A stretch of DNA of 64,000 bases. It comes from Paenibacillus sacheonensis (GTDB lineage Bacteria; Bacillota; Bacilli; Paenibacillales; Paenibacillaceae). A program made the translations under genes and the position numbers. Where the stretch lies: positions 1-64,000 of the forward strand of contig NZ_JAAAMU010000019.1 of assembly GCF_009909195.1 (NCBI RefSeq), written 5' to 3'. Each line of letters starts with the position of its first letter. The first letter of the stretch is position 1. Of this stretch, positions 24,714-34,015 are shown in pieces. The notes under the pieces are model-generated. The model did no database searches, was not told where the DNA came from, and saw nothing but the letters and a program-made list of their open reading frames with translations.

Positions 24714-26492
24714 TTAAAGTGTCGGAATCGTGATCGTCACGCAGGTGCCGGCTTCGAGCTCGCTGCGGATCTGAACGCCGTATTCATGACCGAAATAAAG
24801 CTTGATCCGTTCGTTGACGTTGCGAATGCCGATCCCCTTGCGGCTGTCCCCGTCGTCGGGAAGCAGCAGGCGCTGCACCTGTTCCGGCGCCATGCCCTGC
24901 CCATTGTCTTCGACTTCGAAGACGATGTTGTCGCCCTGGCGCATGCCGCGGATCGTGATCAGCCCTTTGTCCGCGCTTCCCCGGATGCCGTGGTAGATGG
25001 CGTTCTCCACGAATGGCTGAAGCAGCAGCTTGAGCGTCTTGCGGCTCAAGATCTCGTCCGCGATGTCGATGTCGTAATCCAGCTGACTGTCGTAGCGCAT
25101 TTTCTGAATGAGCAGGTAATTCGTGATATGCTCCGCCTCCACGCGGATCGGCACGATCTCCTGGTCCTTCGTGATGCTTGCCCGGAACAGCTTCGCCAGC
25201 GCGGACGTCATGAGGACGACCTCCTCGTGCTGCTTCTGCTCGGCCATCCATACGATGGAGTCGAGCGTATTGTACAGAAAATGCGGATTGATCTGCGCCT
25301 GCAGCAGCTGCAGCTCGCTCTTTCGCTTGCTCTCCTGATTGAGGATGATCTCGTCCATGAGCGTCTTGATGCGGCCGACCATCATGTTGAAGCTGCGGCC
25401 GAGCTGGCCGATTTCATTCATCTGCCGGATTTCCGTCTGGATGCCGAAGTTCCCCCGCTCGACGAGCTTCATGTCCGCCTGCAAATCCCGGATCGGCCGC
25501 GATAACCGATGCGACAGCCAGAACGAGATCAGCAGCGATATCGCCAGTCCGCACAGCGCATACAGCAGGATGGAATTGCGAAGCGCGCCCTTGCTTGCGA
25601 TCAGATCGTCCGTGTAGGCAACGCCGACGATTTTCCAGCCGAAGTTCGTATCCTGGATCGAGTAGATACGCTTCCCGTCATTGTCGTCGGCAATGAAGGA
25701 CGAACCGCTCTTCGCCGCGGTCACCTCCGGAATCAGCTCCGTCCGCAGATTGCTGTTGATCAGCTGCTGCTGCGGATGATAGACGATATTGCCCTTCCGG
25801 TCGACGATGAAGACGTAGCCGCGCCTGCCGAGATTAATATCGCTTGCCAAGTCGTTGATGACGCTCAGGTTCAAATCGACGAGAAACACGCCCTCGGCCG
25901 TAATGCCGTCGGTGCTCTTAAGCTCCCGGCTTAACGACACGACCCAGCGGTATTCGTTCTGAATGATGTTCTGCACATGCGGCGCGGAGATGACGGATCT
26001 GCCGCCGGCGGCTTTCGCATCCTTGTACCACGCCTGCTCCGTCAGCGCCGCGTTCGGATTCAGGTCGGTGATGCGCCGGTCCGACACGAACCGGCCGTTG
26101 TACCCGAACACCATGATGTTCGCGATGTCCTGCCGGGTATAGAGGATGGCCTGGAACAAGTCGGAGATGCGCTTCTCGTAAGGCCGGCGCTCCTCCGCGC
26201 TGATGAAGCTGTTGTCCGAGATATAATATTTGACATCCTTGCTCGTCATGGCGAGCAGGGAGATATTCTCCATATTGTCGACGTACGACTGGATATTCGT
26301 GTTGACCTGCTTGATGATTTCCTCGATGTAGCCCTGCGAGTTCTTCTCGACCGCTCCGACGGACAGCCCGTAGCTGATGAGGCTGATCGACACGATCGCC
26401 GCCAGGATGACGCAGGAGAAAGCGAACGAAATGCTGAGCCGGATGCTCTTGAGCGGAAACAGCGGCAGTCGAAGCGGACGTTCTCTCGGCAT
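24714..26492 (-). CDS. Sensor histidine kinase, YesM family
   Basis: The 592-residue kinase has a transmembrane helix near the N terminus (ISFAFSCVILAAIVSISLIS), an extracytoplasmic dCache-type sensor domain (about 45-285), a second helix (ILLYALCGLAISLLISFW), a HAMP domain (LSRPIRDLQADMKLVERGNF), the His_kinase motif QINPHFLYNTLDSIVWM with the phospho-acceptor His, and a HATPase_c domain (EDNGQGM; GDSRKGIGIRNVNERIKLYF). It phosphorylates the response regulator whose stop codon overlaps its ribosome site. The ATG at 26492 follows the upstream TGA by one base, indicating translational coupling; the longer frame lacks support. Confidence 0.93.
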   Translation of the reverse strand: MPRERPLRLPLFPLKSIRLSISFAFSCVILAAIVSISLISYGLSVGAVEKNSQGYIEEIIKQVNTNIQSYVDNMENISLLAMTSKDVKYYISDNSFISAEERRPYEKRISDLFQAILYTRQDIANIMVFGYNGRFVSDRRITDLNPNAALTEQAWYKDAKAAGGRSVISAPHVQNIIQNEYRWVVSLSRELKSTDGITAEGVFLVDLNLSVINDLASDINLGRRGYVFIVDRKGNIVYHPQQQLINSNLRTELIPEVTAAKSGSSFIADDNDGKRIYSIQDTNFGWKIVGVAYTDDLIASKGALRNSILLYALCGLAISLLISFWLSHRLSRPIRDLQADMKLVERGNFGIQTEIRQMNEIGQLGRSFNMMVGRIKTLMDEIILNQESKRKSELQLLQAQINPHFLYNTLDSIVWMAEQKQHEEVVLMTSALAKLFRASITKDQEIVPIRVEAEHITNYLLIQKMRYDSQLDYDIDIADEILSRKTLKLLLQPFVENAIYHGIRGSADKGLITIRGMRQGDNIVFEVEDNGQGMAPEQVQRLLLPDDGDSRKGIGIRNVNERIKLYFGHEYGVQIRSELEAGTCVTITIPTL

Positions 26493-26493
26493 G

Positions 26494-28119
26494 TCAGATT
26501 CCGCTCTCCTTTGCAAGTCTGTCACGATAGTCTTTCGGCGTCATGCCGGCGCGTTTCTTGAAGAGGATGCTGAAATAATTCGGATCGGCGTAGCCGACCT
26601 GCTCGGCGATTTCGTAGAATTTCATACTCGTCGACTGAAGCAATTCCTTCGCCTTGGCGATACGGACGCCCGTTAAGTACTCGACGAACGTCTCGCTGGT
26701 ATGCTGCTTGAACACGAGGCTGAAGTAGCTTGTGCTCATATGCACGTGGCGGCACAAATCCTGCAGCGACATCGTATGGTTGGCATAGTTGGTCTCGATA
26801 TATTCGATGGCCCGGTGAATCTGCGTATTCGTAAGATGGTTCCGATTGTCGGCGATCTCCGTCATGACTGCGCTTACGACTTGCTTCAGCCAGTCTTCGA
26901 TCTCTCCGAGCGTCTTGAAGCGGTACACTTCCATCAGCATCATCTGGCTGTCGATCGACGCTTCGCGGTCATGCGGCACGACCTCTTGAATCGCGTTCAT
27001 GAGCGACAAGACGACCTTCTGCATCTGCAGGAAGCAGGTTTCGATCGGCACGCGCGACTGCTTGAGCGCCGCGATGCCGTGCTCGATCAAATCCTGCGCC
27101 TCGCGGATGGAGCCCGTCTTGACCGTGGAGACGAGCTTGCGGTCCCACGACAGGCTCGGCATCGGCGCGGCTTCGGGCTGTCCCTCCAGGTCGAGAATGC
27201 TGAGTACCCGGTTCTTCCCATGCAGAAACCGGTAGTCCAGCGCGGACAGCGCGCCTTTGTAAGAAGCGGGCAGCATCTCGGGAGACGATACGATCCGGCC
27301 GACGCCGATCGTGACGGTGAAGCTGAGAAACTTCTCGATATGATGGCGCACTTCCTCGGCATAACGGAAAGCGGTGTCGTACAGGTCGTTTTCGTCGCCG
27401 GCGCCGGTCAGAATCGCGACCATTCGCTCCTCGCGGGTGCGGAAGACGAGCGCGTCTACCCGCTCCGCGATTTCCTCGAAAATATCGAAGGCGGCGAACC
27501 GCAGAAATTCGGCGTCATGCTCGTACGAGAGCAGCTCGCGGTCGCCGAAGTCGTCGATGTCGGCCACAATGGCGACGGAGCCGGAACTTAGCGGCGGCAG
27601 GTTGAAATACGCGAAGCGGTCCCCGATCTCCGCGGTGCCGAGGCCGACGGCGACGAGCCGCTCCAGGAACCGCTCCCTCAAGATAGGCAGGCTCTGCTTC
27701 AGCTGGCTCTGCAGCCGGCTCAGGTCCTCGCGGCGCTGGCGCTCCTCGTCCATCTCGGCCCGGACCTTGTCCAGCAGCTGCCGGATTTCCCGGGCGGTAA
27801 TCGGTTTCAATACGAAGTCCGATACCTTCAGGCGGAGCGCCTGCTGCGCATATTCGAACTCGTCGTATCCGGTGAGGATGATGACTTTGATATACGGATA
27901 GCTCCCGCCGATCAGCCCGGCCAGTTCCAAGCCGTCCATGAAGGGCATGCTGATGTCGGAGATGACCAAGTCGGGCTTGTCCTGCTCGATGGCCTCCCAG
28001 GCGTCGCGCCCGTTGGCGTAATCGCCGGTCAGCTCGAATCCGTGCCCGGCCCAGTCGATCGTATTCTTCAGGCCGACGCGCACGACGGCCTCGTCGTCGA
28101 CGATAATTGCTTTGTACAT
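26494..28119 (-). CDS. Response regulator, YesN/AraC type
   Basis: The 541-residue regulator has an N-terminal receiver domain (YKAIIVDDEAVVRVGLKNTI; phospho-acceptor Asp in LVISDISMPFMDG; Lys in FVLKPI), a long helical and GGDEF-like middle part, and a C-terminal AraC double helix-turn-helix (QDLCRHVHMSTSYFSLVFKQ and QVGYADPNYFSILFKKRAGM). It is the partner of the downstream YesM-type kinase and probably activates the neighbouring sugar-uptake genes. The ATG of MYKAIIVDDE is used because the receiver begins there and GGGAGG lies 11 nt upstream; the frame reads 62 residues further up without family similarity. Confidence 0.93.
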   Translation of the reverse strand: MYKAIIVDDEAVVRVGLKNTIDWAGHGFELTGDYANGRDAWEAIEQDKPDLVISDISMPFMDGLELAGLIGGSYPYIKVIILTGYDEFEYAQQALRLKVSDFVLKPITAREIRQLLDKVRAEMDEERQRREDLSRLQSQLKQSLPILRERFLERLVAVGLGTAEIGDRFAYFNLPPLSSGSVAIVADIDDFGDRELLSYEHDAEFLRFAAFDIFEEIAERVDALVFRTREERMVAILTGAGDENDLYDTAFRYAEEVRHHIEKFLSFTVTIGVGRIVSSPEMLPASYKGALSALDYRFLHGKNRVLSILDLEGQPEAAPMPSLSWDRKLVSTVKTGSIREAQDLIEHGIAALKQSRVPIETCFLQMQKVVLSLMNAIQEVVPHDREASIDSQMMLMEVYRFKTLGEIEDWLKQVVSAVMTEIADNRNHLTNTQIHRAIEYIETNYANHTMSLQDLCRHVHMSTSYFSLVFKQHTSETFVEYLTGVRIAKAKELLQSTSMKFYEIAEQVGYADPNYFSILFKKRAGMTPKDYRDRLAKESGI

Positions 28120-28367
28120 GTCTGCATCTACCTCCCGCATTCCTAGCGTATCCGATCGGCACGGCAATCGTCCATGCCTTTTCTTCTTCCAGCGGTGACG
28201 AATCGGAGAATGGATCGTTCTCCGAACGAATAAGGGGCAGCCCGCATCGTCCGCCGCGGCGCGAAAATGATGAATACGCCGTGCCTTGCGCGGTCGTCCG
28301 CTCATATCCTACATGGAATGCCTATGAAAGCGAAGCTTGAACTTACGGCAAACGGAGATGACCAGCC

Positions 28368-29057
28368 ATGATTACCGTAATCGCCTGCACGATCCGCCGA
28401 AAATGCATCGATAACGTGTTCGATAACTACGACCGGCAGCTGTGGAAGGACAAGAAAATGATCATCGTCCTGAACAACGACAAGCTGAAGCTCAAGCGCT
28501 ACCGGAAACGGGCGAGACGTTATAAGAAGAACGAGGTCCGCGTGTTCAAGCTCTCCCAGAAATACAAGCTCGGCAAATGCTTGAACTACGCCATTAAACG
28601 CGCGAACAAAGGACTCGTCGCCAAGTTCGACGACGACGACTACTACGGGCCCAAATTCCTCCGCGAAGCCGCCCGCGCGATCAAAAGAGGCAAAGCGGGC
28701 ATCGTCGGCAAGCACACGTCCTACGTCTACTTCAAAGCGAAACGGGCGCTGATGCTGTACCGTCCCGGAGGCGAAAGGAGCTATACGCGCAGCGTCAAAG
28801 GCGGTACGCTCGTCTTCCGCAGATCGGTCTGGAAGCGGGTCAAGTTTCCCGAATTCAAGCAGGTCGGCACCGATGCCGGCTGGCTCGGGCGCTGCCATCG
28901 CCGAAACATTCGGATCTACTCGTTGTCCAGGAAGCATTACGTCTGCGTCCGCAACAAAAGCAGCAAGAGCCACACGCAGAAAAAAAGCATGCGGCGTTAC
29001 ATGTCGCAGTGCAAGATGGTGCGCAAGACGAAACGTTATCGCCGTTACGTCAATTGA
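28368..29057 (+). CDS. Glycosyltransferase family 2-like protein, very basic
   Basis: The 229-residue protein has a shortened GT-A fold: an N-terminal strand MITVIACTIRRK, a nucleotide-sugar region with KYKLGKCLNYAIKRANKGLV, and the acidic metal motif AKFDDDDYYGPKFL (DXD type). The protein is exceptionally rich in Lys and Arg, especially in its last 40 residues (KKSMRRYMSQCKMVRKTKRY). GT2 enzymes move sugars from nucleotide donors; the acceptor here is unknown, and the basic surface suggests binding to an anionic polymer. The start has CGGAGA 9 nt upstream. It stands alone between the TCS operon and kdp. Confidence 0.8.
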   Translation: MITVIACTIRRKCIDNVFDNYDRQLWKDKKMIIVLNNDKLKLKRYRKRARRYKKNEVRVFKLSQKYKLGKCLNYAIKRANKGLVAKFDDDDYYGPKFLREAARAIKRGKAGIVGKHTSYVYFKAKRALMLYRPGGERSYTRSVKGGTLVFRRSVWKRVKFPEFKQVGTDAGWLGRCHRRNIRIYSLSRKHYVCVRNKSSKSHTQKKSMRRYMSQCKMVRKTKRYRRYVN

Positions 29058-29186
29058 CGTTATGCGGATGGATCAAGAGCTGCCGGCTCGACAGCGCCGG
29101 CAGACCACAACGGCATAGGGCAGTGGCGAACGCAGACGCGAATGCCTCCGCCGACGCTTAACGCCGCCGCAGGCAGACGCGAACGG

Positions 29187-29216
29187 CAGAAGGCAGCCTG
29201 AGCAGGCTGCCTTCTG
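29187..29216 (+). terminator. Strong hairpin between GT2 gene and kdpE
   Basis: CAGAAGGCAGCCT-GAGC-AGGCTGCCTTCTG is a perfect 13-bp stem followed by GGCCGTTTATT. It lies 130 nt past the glycosyltransferase stop codon and faces the convergent kdp operon, so it may stop transcription from either side. Confidence 0.7.
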
Positions 29217-29357
29217 GCCGTTTATTCGCGCCGAGAAGCAGACCTGCGCCTCGGCGAAAGCTGACAAAAGCAGCCGTTTACGGAAAGCACACGGCGGCCG
29301 TTCAAGCTAACGGCCTCGGCCGCTCGCTCATGGAGATGCGCAGCCATCACCGCATCG

Positions 29358-30065
29358 CTACTCCGCCTGCTCCTGCAGCAGGAACCGGTAGCCGATGCCC
29401 GGCTCCGTCTCGATCAGCTTCGGCCGCGTCGGATCTTCCTCCAGCTTCTTGCGCAGATGGCCGATGTAGATGCGGAGGTAATGGCTGTCGGACTCGTGAT
29501 GGTGCCCACCCCACACCTGCTGCAGGAGCTGCCGCTGCGTGATGACCTTGCCCGCGTTGGAGGCCAGAATCTTGAGCAGCTCGTACTCCGTCGGCGTGAG
29601 CTTAACCCGGCTGCCGTTCAGCTCCACGAACCGCTGCGCCAGATCGATGACGAGCCCGCCGAAGCGCAGTACCGGCTCCTGCTGAACATTGCCCGCATGG
29701 CGGAGCGCGACGCGGATCCGGGCGACCAGCTCGCCCATGCCGAACGGCTTGGTCACGTAATCGTCCGCGCCGCCGTCGAGCGCTTCGATCTTGTCCGCTT
29801 CCCGTTCTTTCGCCGTCAGTACGATGACGGGAACCCGGGACCACTCCCGGATCCGCTTCAGCACGTCCATCCCCGACATATCCGGCAGACCCAGGTCCAG
29901 CACGATCAAATCCGGATGGCTGATGCTGGCTTGATAGATGCCCTGCTCTCCAGTCGCCGCCTCCAGCACGTCGAATCGATGCGCCTTCAGCGTAACTTTG
30001 AGCAGCTTGATGATTTGCGGCTCGTCGTCCACGACGAGAATGCGCGCGCCGTTATCCGTTGTCAT
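29358..30065 (-). CDS. kdpE: Potassium response regulator KdpE
   Basis: The 235-residue OmpR/PhoB-family regulator has a receiver domain (ILVVDDEPQIIKLLKVTLKA; Asp in LIVLDLGLPDMSG; Lys in YVTKPFG) and a C-terminal winged helix (LTPTEYELLKILASNAGKVI, QRQLLQQVWGGHH, YLRIYIGHLRKKLEEDP). It is the last gene of the kdp operon and overlaps the kinase gene by 14 bp. A KdpE-box-like sequence at 39354-39378, ahead of the operon, is its likely target. GGAGGAGCGGG precedes the ATG. Confidence 0.95.
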   Translation of the reverse strand: MTTDNGARILVVDDEPQIIKLLKVTLKAHRFDVLEAATGEQGIYQASISHPDLIVLDLGLPDMSGMDVLKRIREWSRVPVIVLTAKEREADKIEALDGGADDYVTKPFGMGELVARIRVALRHAGNVQQEPVLRFGGLVIDLAQRFVELNGSRVKLTPTEYELLKILASNAGKVITQRQLLQQVWGGHHHESDSHYLRIYIGHLRKKLEEDPTRPKLIETEPGIGYRFLLQEQAE

Positions 30066-31617
30066 CCCGCTCCTCCTCCCGTTGCTTCCACCCCTGCGGC
30101 ATTTCCGGCTCGCCCGCGGGCAGCGCGATCGTCACGACCGTGCCTTTCTCCGCGCGCGGAGACGCCGTGATGGTGCCGCCGTGGGCTTCCACGATCCCTT
30201 TGCAAATCGCGAGTCCGAGCCCCGTGCCGGTCGTGCCGCCCGCGCCCGGTCCGCGGTAAAACTTATCGAACATCCGCTCGCGGTCCGTCTCGTTGATGCC
30301 GATGCCGTTGTCCGCGACCGCTATCCGAACCCATGAACCGCTCGTCCGGGCGGAGATGACGATCTCCTCGCCGTCCGGCGAATATTTGATCGCGTTGCTG
30401 ACGATATTGACGAGCACCTGCTCCAGCAGCACCTCGTCGCCCGGAAAATACGGTGCCGGATCCTGCATCTTCACCGTCATGCGGCGGCGTTGCTGGAAGC
30501 CCTTCACCTGCGACAGCACGACGCCGATGATATCTTCGGCATCGCACCATTCGCGGCGCAAAGCCAGCATGCCGCTCTCCAGCTTGACCATGCCGAGCAG
30601 GTTCGTGACGAGCAGGTTCATCCGCAGCGCGCCGTCCCGGATCGTCGCCAGCAGCTCCTGACGGTCTTCCGCGGAGAACACGCCGTCGCCGTCAATGAGT
30701 CCCGTAGCCGAACCGATGATCGTCGCAAGCGGCGTCCGCAGCTCATGCGATACCGAGTCGAGCAAGGCCGTCCGGATGCGTTCGGATTCCGCCGTCAAGT
30801 GGGCCAGCTTCGCTTCCTCGCTCAGCTTGACGCGGGCGATCGCCGACGCCGCAAGGCCGCCGAACGCCTCCAGCAGATTGCGGTCGTCCGTCGCCAGCCC
30901 TTCTCCTTCCAGACGGACGGTCATGACGCCGTACGTTCGCTCCTCGGTCCGCAAGGGGACGAACAAGCCCGGAAACTCGCCCAGCGTCCCCGTATCCTTG
31001 CCGGCCATCCGGCCGTGCTCGAACACCCACTTGGCGATCGCCATCGTGGATTCGGCCTCGCCGAAGCCGTTATCCCCGGGCGACCATGCGGCACGCTCCA
31101 GCTCCGCCCGTTCGCCGGGCAAATAGATCACGATCTGGGCCTGTACGGTCGCGGACACCCGCAGCGCGATATTCTCGAGCAGCACCCGGATATCGTTGAT
31201 GGCCGTCATCTGCCGGCTCAGCGTATACAGCGCCGCCGTATGCGCCTCCCGTTCCTTGGCCAGCTGCGCCTGGCGCCTCAGCCGGGCAGCGAGCGAAGCC
31301 GTCAGCGCGGCGACCGCGAGATAGACGCCGAAAGAAAGCAAATACCGCAGATCCTCGACGCTGAAGCTGAGGAACGGCGGCACGAAGAAATAATCGAAGG
31401 CCAGCACGCCGGCGGCCGCTGCATAGATCGCGGGGGCGAGCCCCCAGTACACGGCGCTGAATAACACCGGAAACAAATATAAGAGTGCAATGTTCACCGG
31501 ATCGAACGCGAAACCGAACGCATGCAGCACGGCGGTCAAAGCCGCGGTGCCGACCGTGATCCACCCGTAAGACTTCAGCATGAATTTGCCGTTCCGTTCA
31601 ATTGCCGCTACGCTCAT
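30052..31617 (-). CDS. kdpD: KdpD C-terminal half: histidine kinase with DUF4118 membrane domain
   Basis: The 521-residue protein carries only the second half of a normal KdpD: four short membrane helices of the DUF4118 type (about 12-110), a GAF domain (about 140-270) and a kinase core with SHELRTPLATIIGSATGLI (phospho-acceptor His), N box NIVSNAIKYS, and ATP-lid motifs VADNGIGI and GTGLGLAICKGIVEAHGG. The N-terminal KdpD/Usp sensor module is encoded by the upstream gene, with which it overlaps by about 20 bp. The start is uncertain: ATGs at 31632, 31617 and 31581 are possible; 31617 has GAAGG close upstream. The frame is intact, so this is a split gene and not a frameshift scar. Confidence 0.9.
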   Translation of the reverse strand: MSVAAIERNGKFMLKSYGWITVGTAALTAVLHAFGFAFDPVNIALLYLFPVLFSAVYWGLAPAIYAAAAGVLAFDYFFVPPFLSFSVEDLRYLLSFGVYLAVAALTASLAARLRRQAQLAKEREAHTAALYTLSRQMTAINDIRVLLENIALRVSATVQAQIVIYLPGERAELERAAWSPGDNGFGEAESTMAIAKWVFEHGRMAGKDTGTLGEFPGLFVPLRTEERTYGVMTVRLEGEGLATDDRNLLEAFGGLAASAIARVKLSEEAKLAHLTAESERIRTALLDSVSHELRTPLATIIGSATGLIDGDGVFSAEDRQELLATIRDGALRMNLLVTNLLGMVKLESGMLALRREWCDAEDIIGVVLSQVKGFQQRRRMTVKMQDPAPYFPGDEVLLEQVLVNIVSNAIKYSPDGEEIVISARTSGSWVRIAVADNGIGINETDRERMFDKFYRGPGAGGTTGTGLGLAICKGIVEAHGGTITASPRAEKGTVVTIALPAGEPEMPQGWKQREEERDDNG

Positions 31618-33943
31618 CGCCTTCTTTCCCATAATCGTCCGCGACGATCAAGATATCGCGCTGCCTGGACATCGCGATCAGCTTCTTCACGACCGCCCCG
31701 TGCAGGAACGCGTCCCACCAGGAAACTTTCGACTGCCCGATGACGAGCTGCGTCGCCTCCGCCGCATCCGCCGCGGACGACAAGACATTCGCGATTTCCT
31801 TGCGCGATTCGGCGCCATGGACCACGAACTTGCCGCCGAGCCTGACGGTCAGCCGCTCCAGCGCCTCCAGGCTTGCAGGCGGAGCTTCGCCGCTCCGTCC
31901 GCCGACCTGCACGTAATTGACGCACCACGGCGCCTTAAGCCGGTACGCCGTCCGAAATCCCCGCCGGACGAGACGCTGGGCATGCGGCGTGTCGTTGACG
32001 CAGATGAAGATCGATTCCCGTCTCCGCCAAGGCCCGCGCAAGGAACTCTTCCGTTCCAACGACTCCAGCCTCTCGTCCACGTCGTCCGCGATCTCCCGCA
32101 GCGCCAGCTCGCGCAGCGCGATCAGATTGCCCGTCTTGAAAAAGTTCGACAGCGCCTGATCGACTTTATCCATGGCGTAGATGTTGCCCTCCCGCATGCG
32201 ATTCTGCAGCGCTTCGGGGGCGACGTCAATTAATTGTACTTCATCCGCCAGCTGCAGGATACTGTCCGGCACCGTCTCGCGGACGCGGATCCCCGTGATC
32301 TGCTCCACGGCGTCGTTCAGGCTCTCCAAATGCTGCACGTTGACCGTCGTGATGACCGAGATGCCGGCGTCCAGAATGGTCAGGACGTCCTCGTACCTCT
32401 TCTTGCTGCGGCTGCCGGGCACGTTCGTATGGGCCAGCTCGTCGACCAGCACCACTTCCGGACAGCTCCGAATGATCGCCTCCGCGTCCATCTCCTCCAG
32501 CGTGACGCCCTGGTATTGGATCCGCTCGCGCGGAATGAGCGGCAGCCCGCCGATTTGGGCGATCGTCTCCCGCCTGCCGTGCGTTTCCAGCAGGCCGATC
32601 CGCACGTCGATCCCTTTGCGCAGCAAATCGTTGCCGTCCCGCAGCATCATGTACGTCTTGCCGACGCCGGGCGCCGCTCCGATATACACCTTGAACGTTC
32701 CCCGCCGGATCTCGCCGATCCGCTCGGTCACTTCCTGCTCGTTCAGCCTGCGGTACCGCTGCCGGTCCCCGGCAGAGGCGAACTTGGCCGGAAGCACCCG
32801 TTCGCCCTCGCGCTCCGACCGGTCCGCGATGAGAAACACGTCCAAATGCTTCGCCCGCTTCAGCAGCCGGTCAATGACGGAGCCCTGCCAGATTTCCTGC
32901 CAGCGTGTATGCTTCGTATGCCCCATGACGACGCGCGTCACCCCATGCCGAGCCGCGTAATCCGCGATCGTCTTCGGAATATGCCTGCGATTGCAGTAGG
33001 GCAGCTCCTCGAAACTGCCGCCTACCTTTTCCACCAGCTTGATCATGTTTCTGCGAAAGACCGCCGCTTCTTTGGAGAGCGGCTTCTTTCCGTCATGAAA
33101 GGTCACGACCATCAGCTCGCAGTTTAGCCGTTTGGCGATCTGCTGGCCGCGCCGGACGTAGATCGATCCGTTCCAATGGTACTGCGCCGACACGAGGATC
33201 CGATCGCCCGTACCGGTCGGGCCGATCAGTCCCTGCTCCTCGCGGTACGCGCGCAGCGATTCGCCGACGCCCTCGGCCACAAGCCGAAGCGCCAGCTCGC
33301 GAAGCACGCCCAGATTGCCGCGCTTGAAGACCGCCGCATCCTTGCTGCCCAGCAGCTGGCCTTCCGAGAGGCGATTCAAAATCGTCTCCGGGGTAACGTC
33401 GATCAGCCGCACTTCGTCGGCCAGCTCCAGCGTATCGGCAGGGACCGTGCACTGCGCCACGATGCCCGTCATTTTCTGGGCGAGCTCCGTATAGCCCTCC
33501 AGTTCATAGACGTTCACCGTGATGATCACGCTGATGCCACGGCTCAGAAGCAATTGAATATCCTCCAGCCGCGTGGCGCGGGGAGCGTCCGGCCGGTTCC
33601 GGTGCGCCAGTCCATCCGCGAGCACGACTTCGGGGTTGCGTTCCAGCAGCGCGTCCACGTTCAAATCCTTATTTTCGACGCCGTCCCGGTACCAGTGGAT
33701 GCTCGGCACCCGCTCCAAGCCTCCGATCTGTTCCAGCGTCTCCGGTCGCTGCTTCGTCGATACGGCGCAGATGACGACGTCGACGCCCTGCTGCAGAAGC
33801 AGTTGGCCTTCCCTCAGCATATGGTACGTTTTCCCCGAACCGCTGACCGGTCCGACGTAGATCTTGAGCCTTCCCCTGTGGAGCTTGGAGATCGACTGCA
33901 GTATTTCCTCCGGCGTCTTCCTTCTGAAGCCCTCCACGCCCAT
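31598..33943 (-). CDS. KdpD N-terminal sensor protein with duplicated KdpD-Usp module
   Basis: The 781-residue protein consists of two head-to-tail copies of the KdpD N-terminal region. Copy 1 (about 10-390) has Walker A GPVSGSGKT (31-39), a degenerate Walker B VVLADGLAHRN (Asp110-Gly111 where family members have Asp-Glu) and a Usp-like domain (ILVSAQYHWNGSIYVRRGQQ...). Copy 2 (about 400-775) has the canonical GAAPGVGKTYM and VVLVDELAHTNVPGS and a second Usp-like domain. In KdpD this region binds ATP and K+ and sets the kinase/phosphatase balance; Usp of staphylococcal KdpD binds c-di-AMP. No membrane helix or kinase core is present. The start is the ATG just after GAAGGGGGGA. Confidence 0.9.
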   Translation of the reverse strand: MGVEGFRRKTPEEILQSISKLHRGRLKIYVGPVSGSGKTYHMLREGQLLLQQGVDVVICAVSTKQRPETLEQIGGLERVPSIHWYRDGVENKDLNVDALLERNPEVVLADGLAHRNRPDAPRATRLEDIQLLLSRGISVIITVNVYELEGYTELAQKMTGIVAQCTVPADTLELADEVRLIDVTPETILNRLSEGQLLGSKDAAVFKRGNLGVLRELALRLVAEGVGESLRAYREEQGLIGPTGTGDRILVSAQYHWNGSIYVRRGQQIAKRLNCELMVVTFHDGKKPLSKEAAVFRRNMIKLVEKVGGSFEELPYCNRRHIPKTIADYAARHGVTRVVMGHTKHTRWQEIWQGSVIDRLLKRAKHLDVFLIADRSEREGERVLPAKFASAGDRQRYRRLNEQEVTERIGEIRRGTFKVYIGAAPGVGKTYMMLRDGNDLLRKGIDVRIGLLETHGRRETIAQIGGLPLIPRERIQYQGVTLEEMDAEAIIRSCPEVVLVDELAHTNVPGSRSKKRYEDVLTILDAGISVITTVNVQHLESLNDAVEQITGIRVRETVPDSILQLADEVQLIDVAPEALQNRMREGNIYAMDKVDQALSNFFKTGNLIALRELALREIADDVDERLESLERKSSLRGPWRRRESIFICVNDTPHAQRLVRRGFRTAYRLKAPWCVNYVQVGGRSGEAPPASLEALERLTVRLGGKFVVHGAESRKEIANVLSSAADAAEATQLVIGQSKVSWWDAFLHGAVVKKLIAMSRQRDILIVADDYGKEGDERSGN

Positions 33944-34015
33944 TCCCCCCCTTCGCCGTCGCCCGCGCATGATACAGACAAAGCCACCCCCGTATTCGTG
34001 GGAGCGGCTGCGTAT

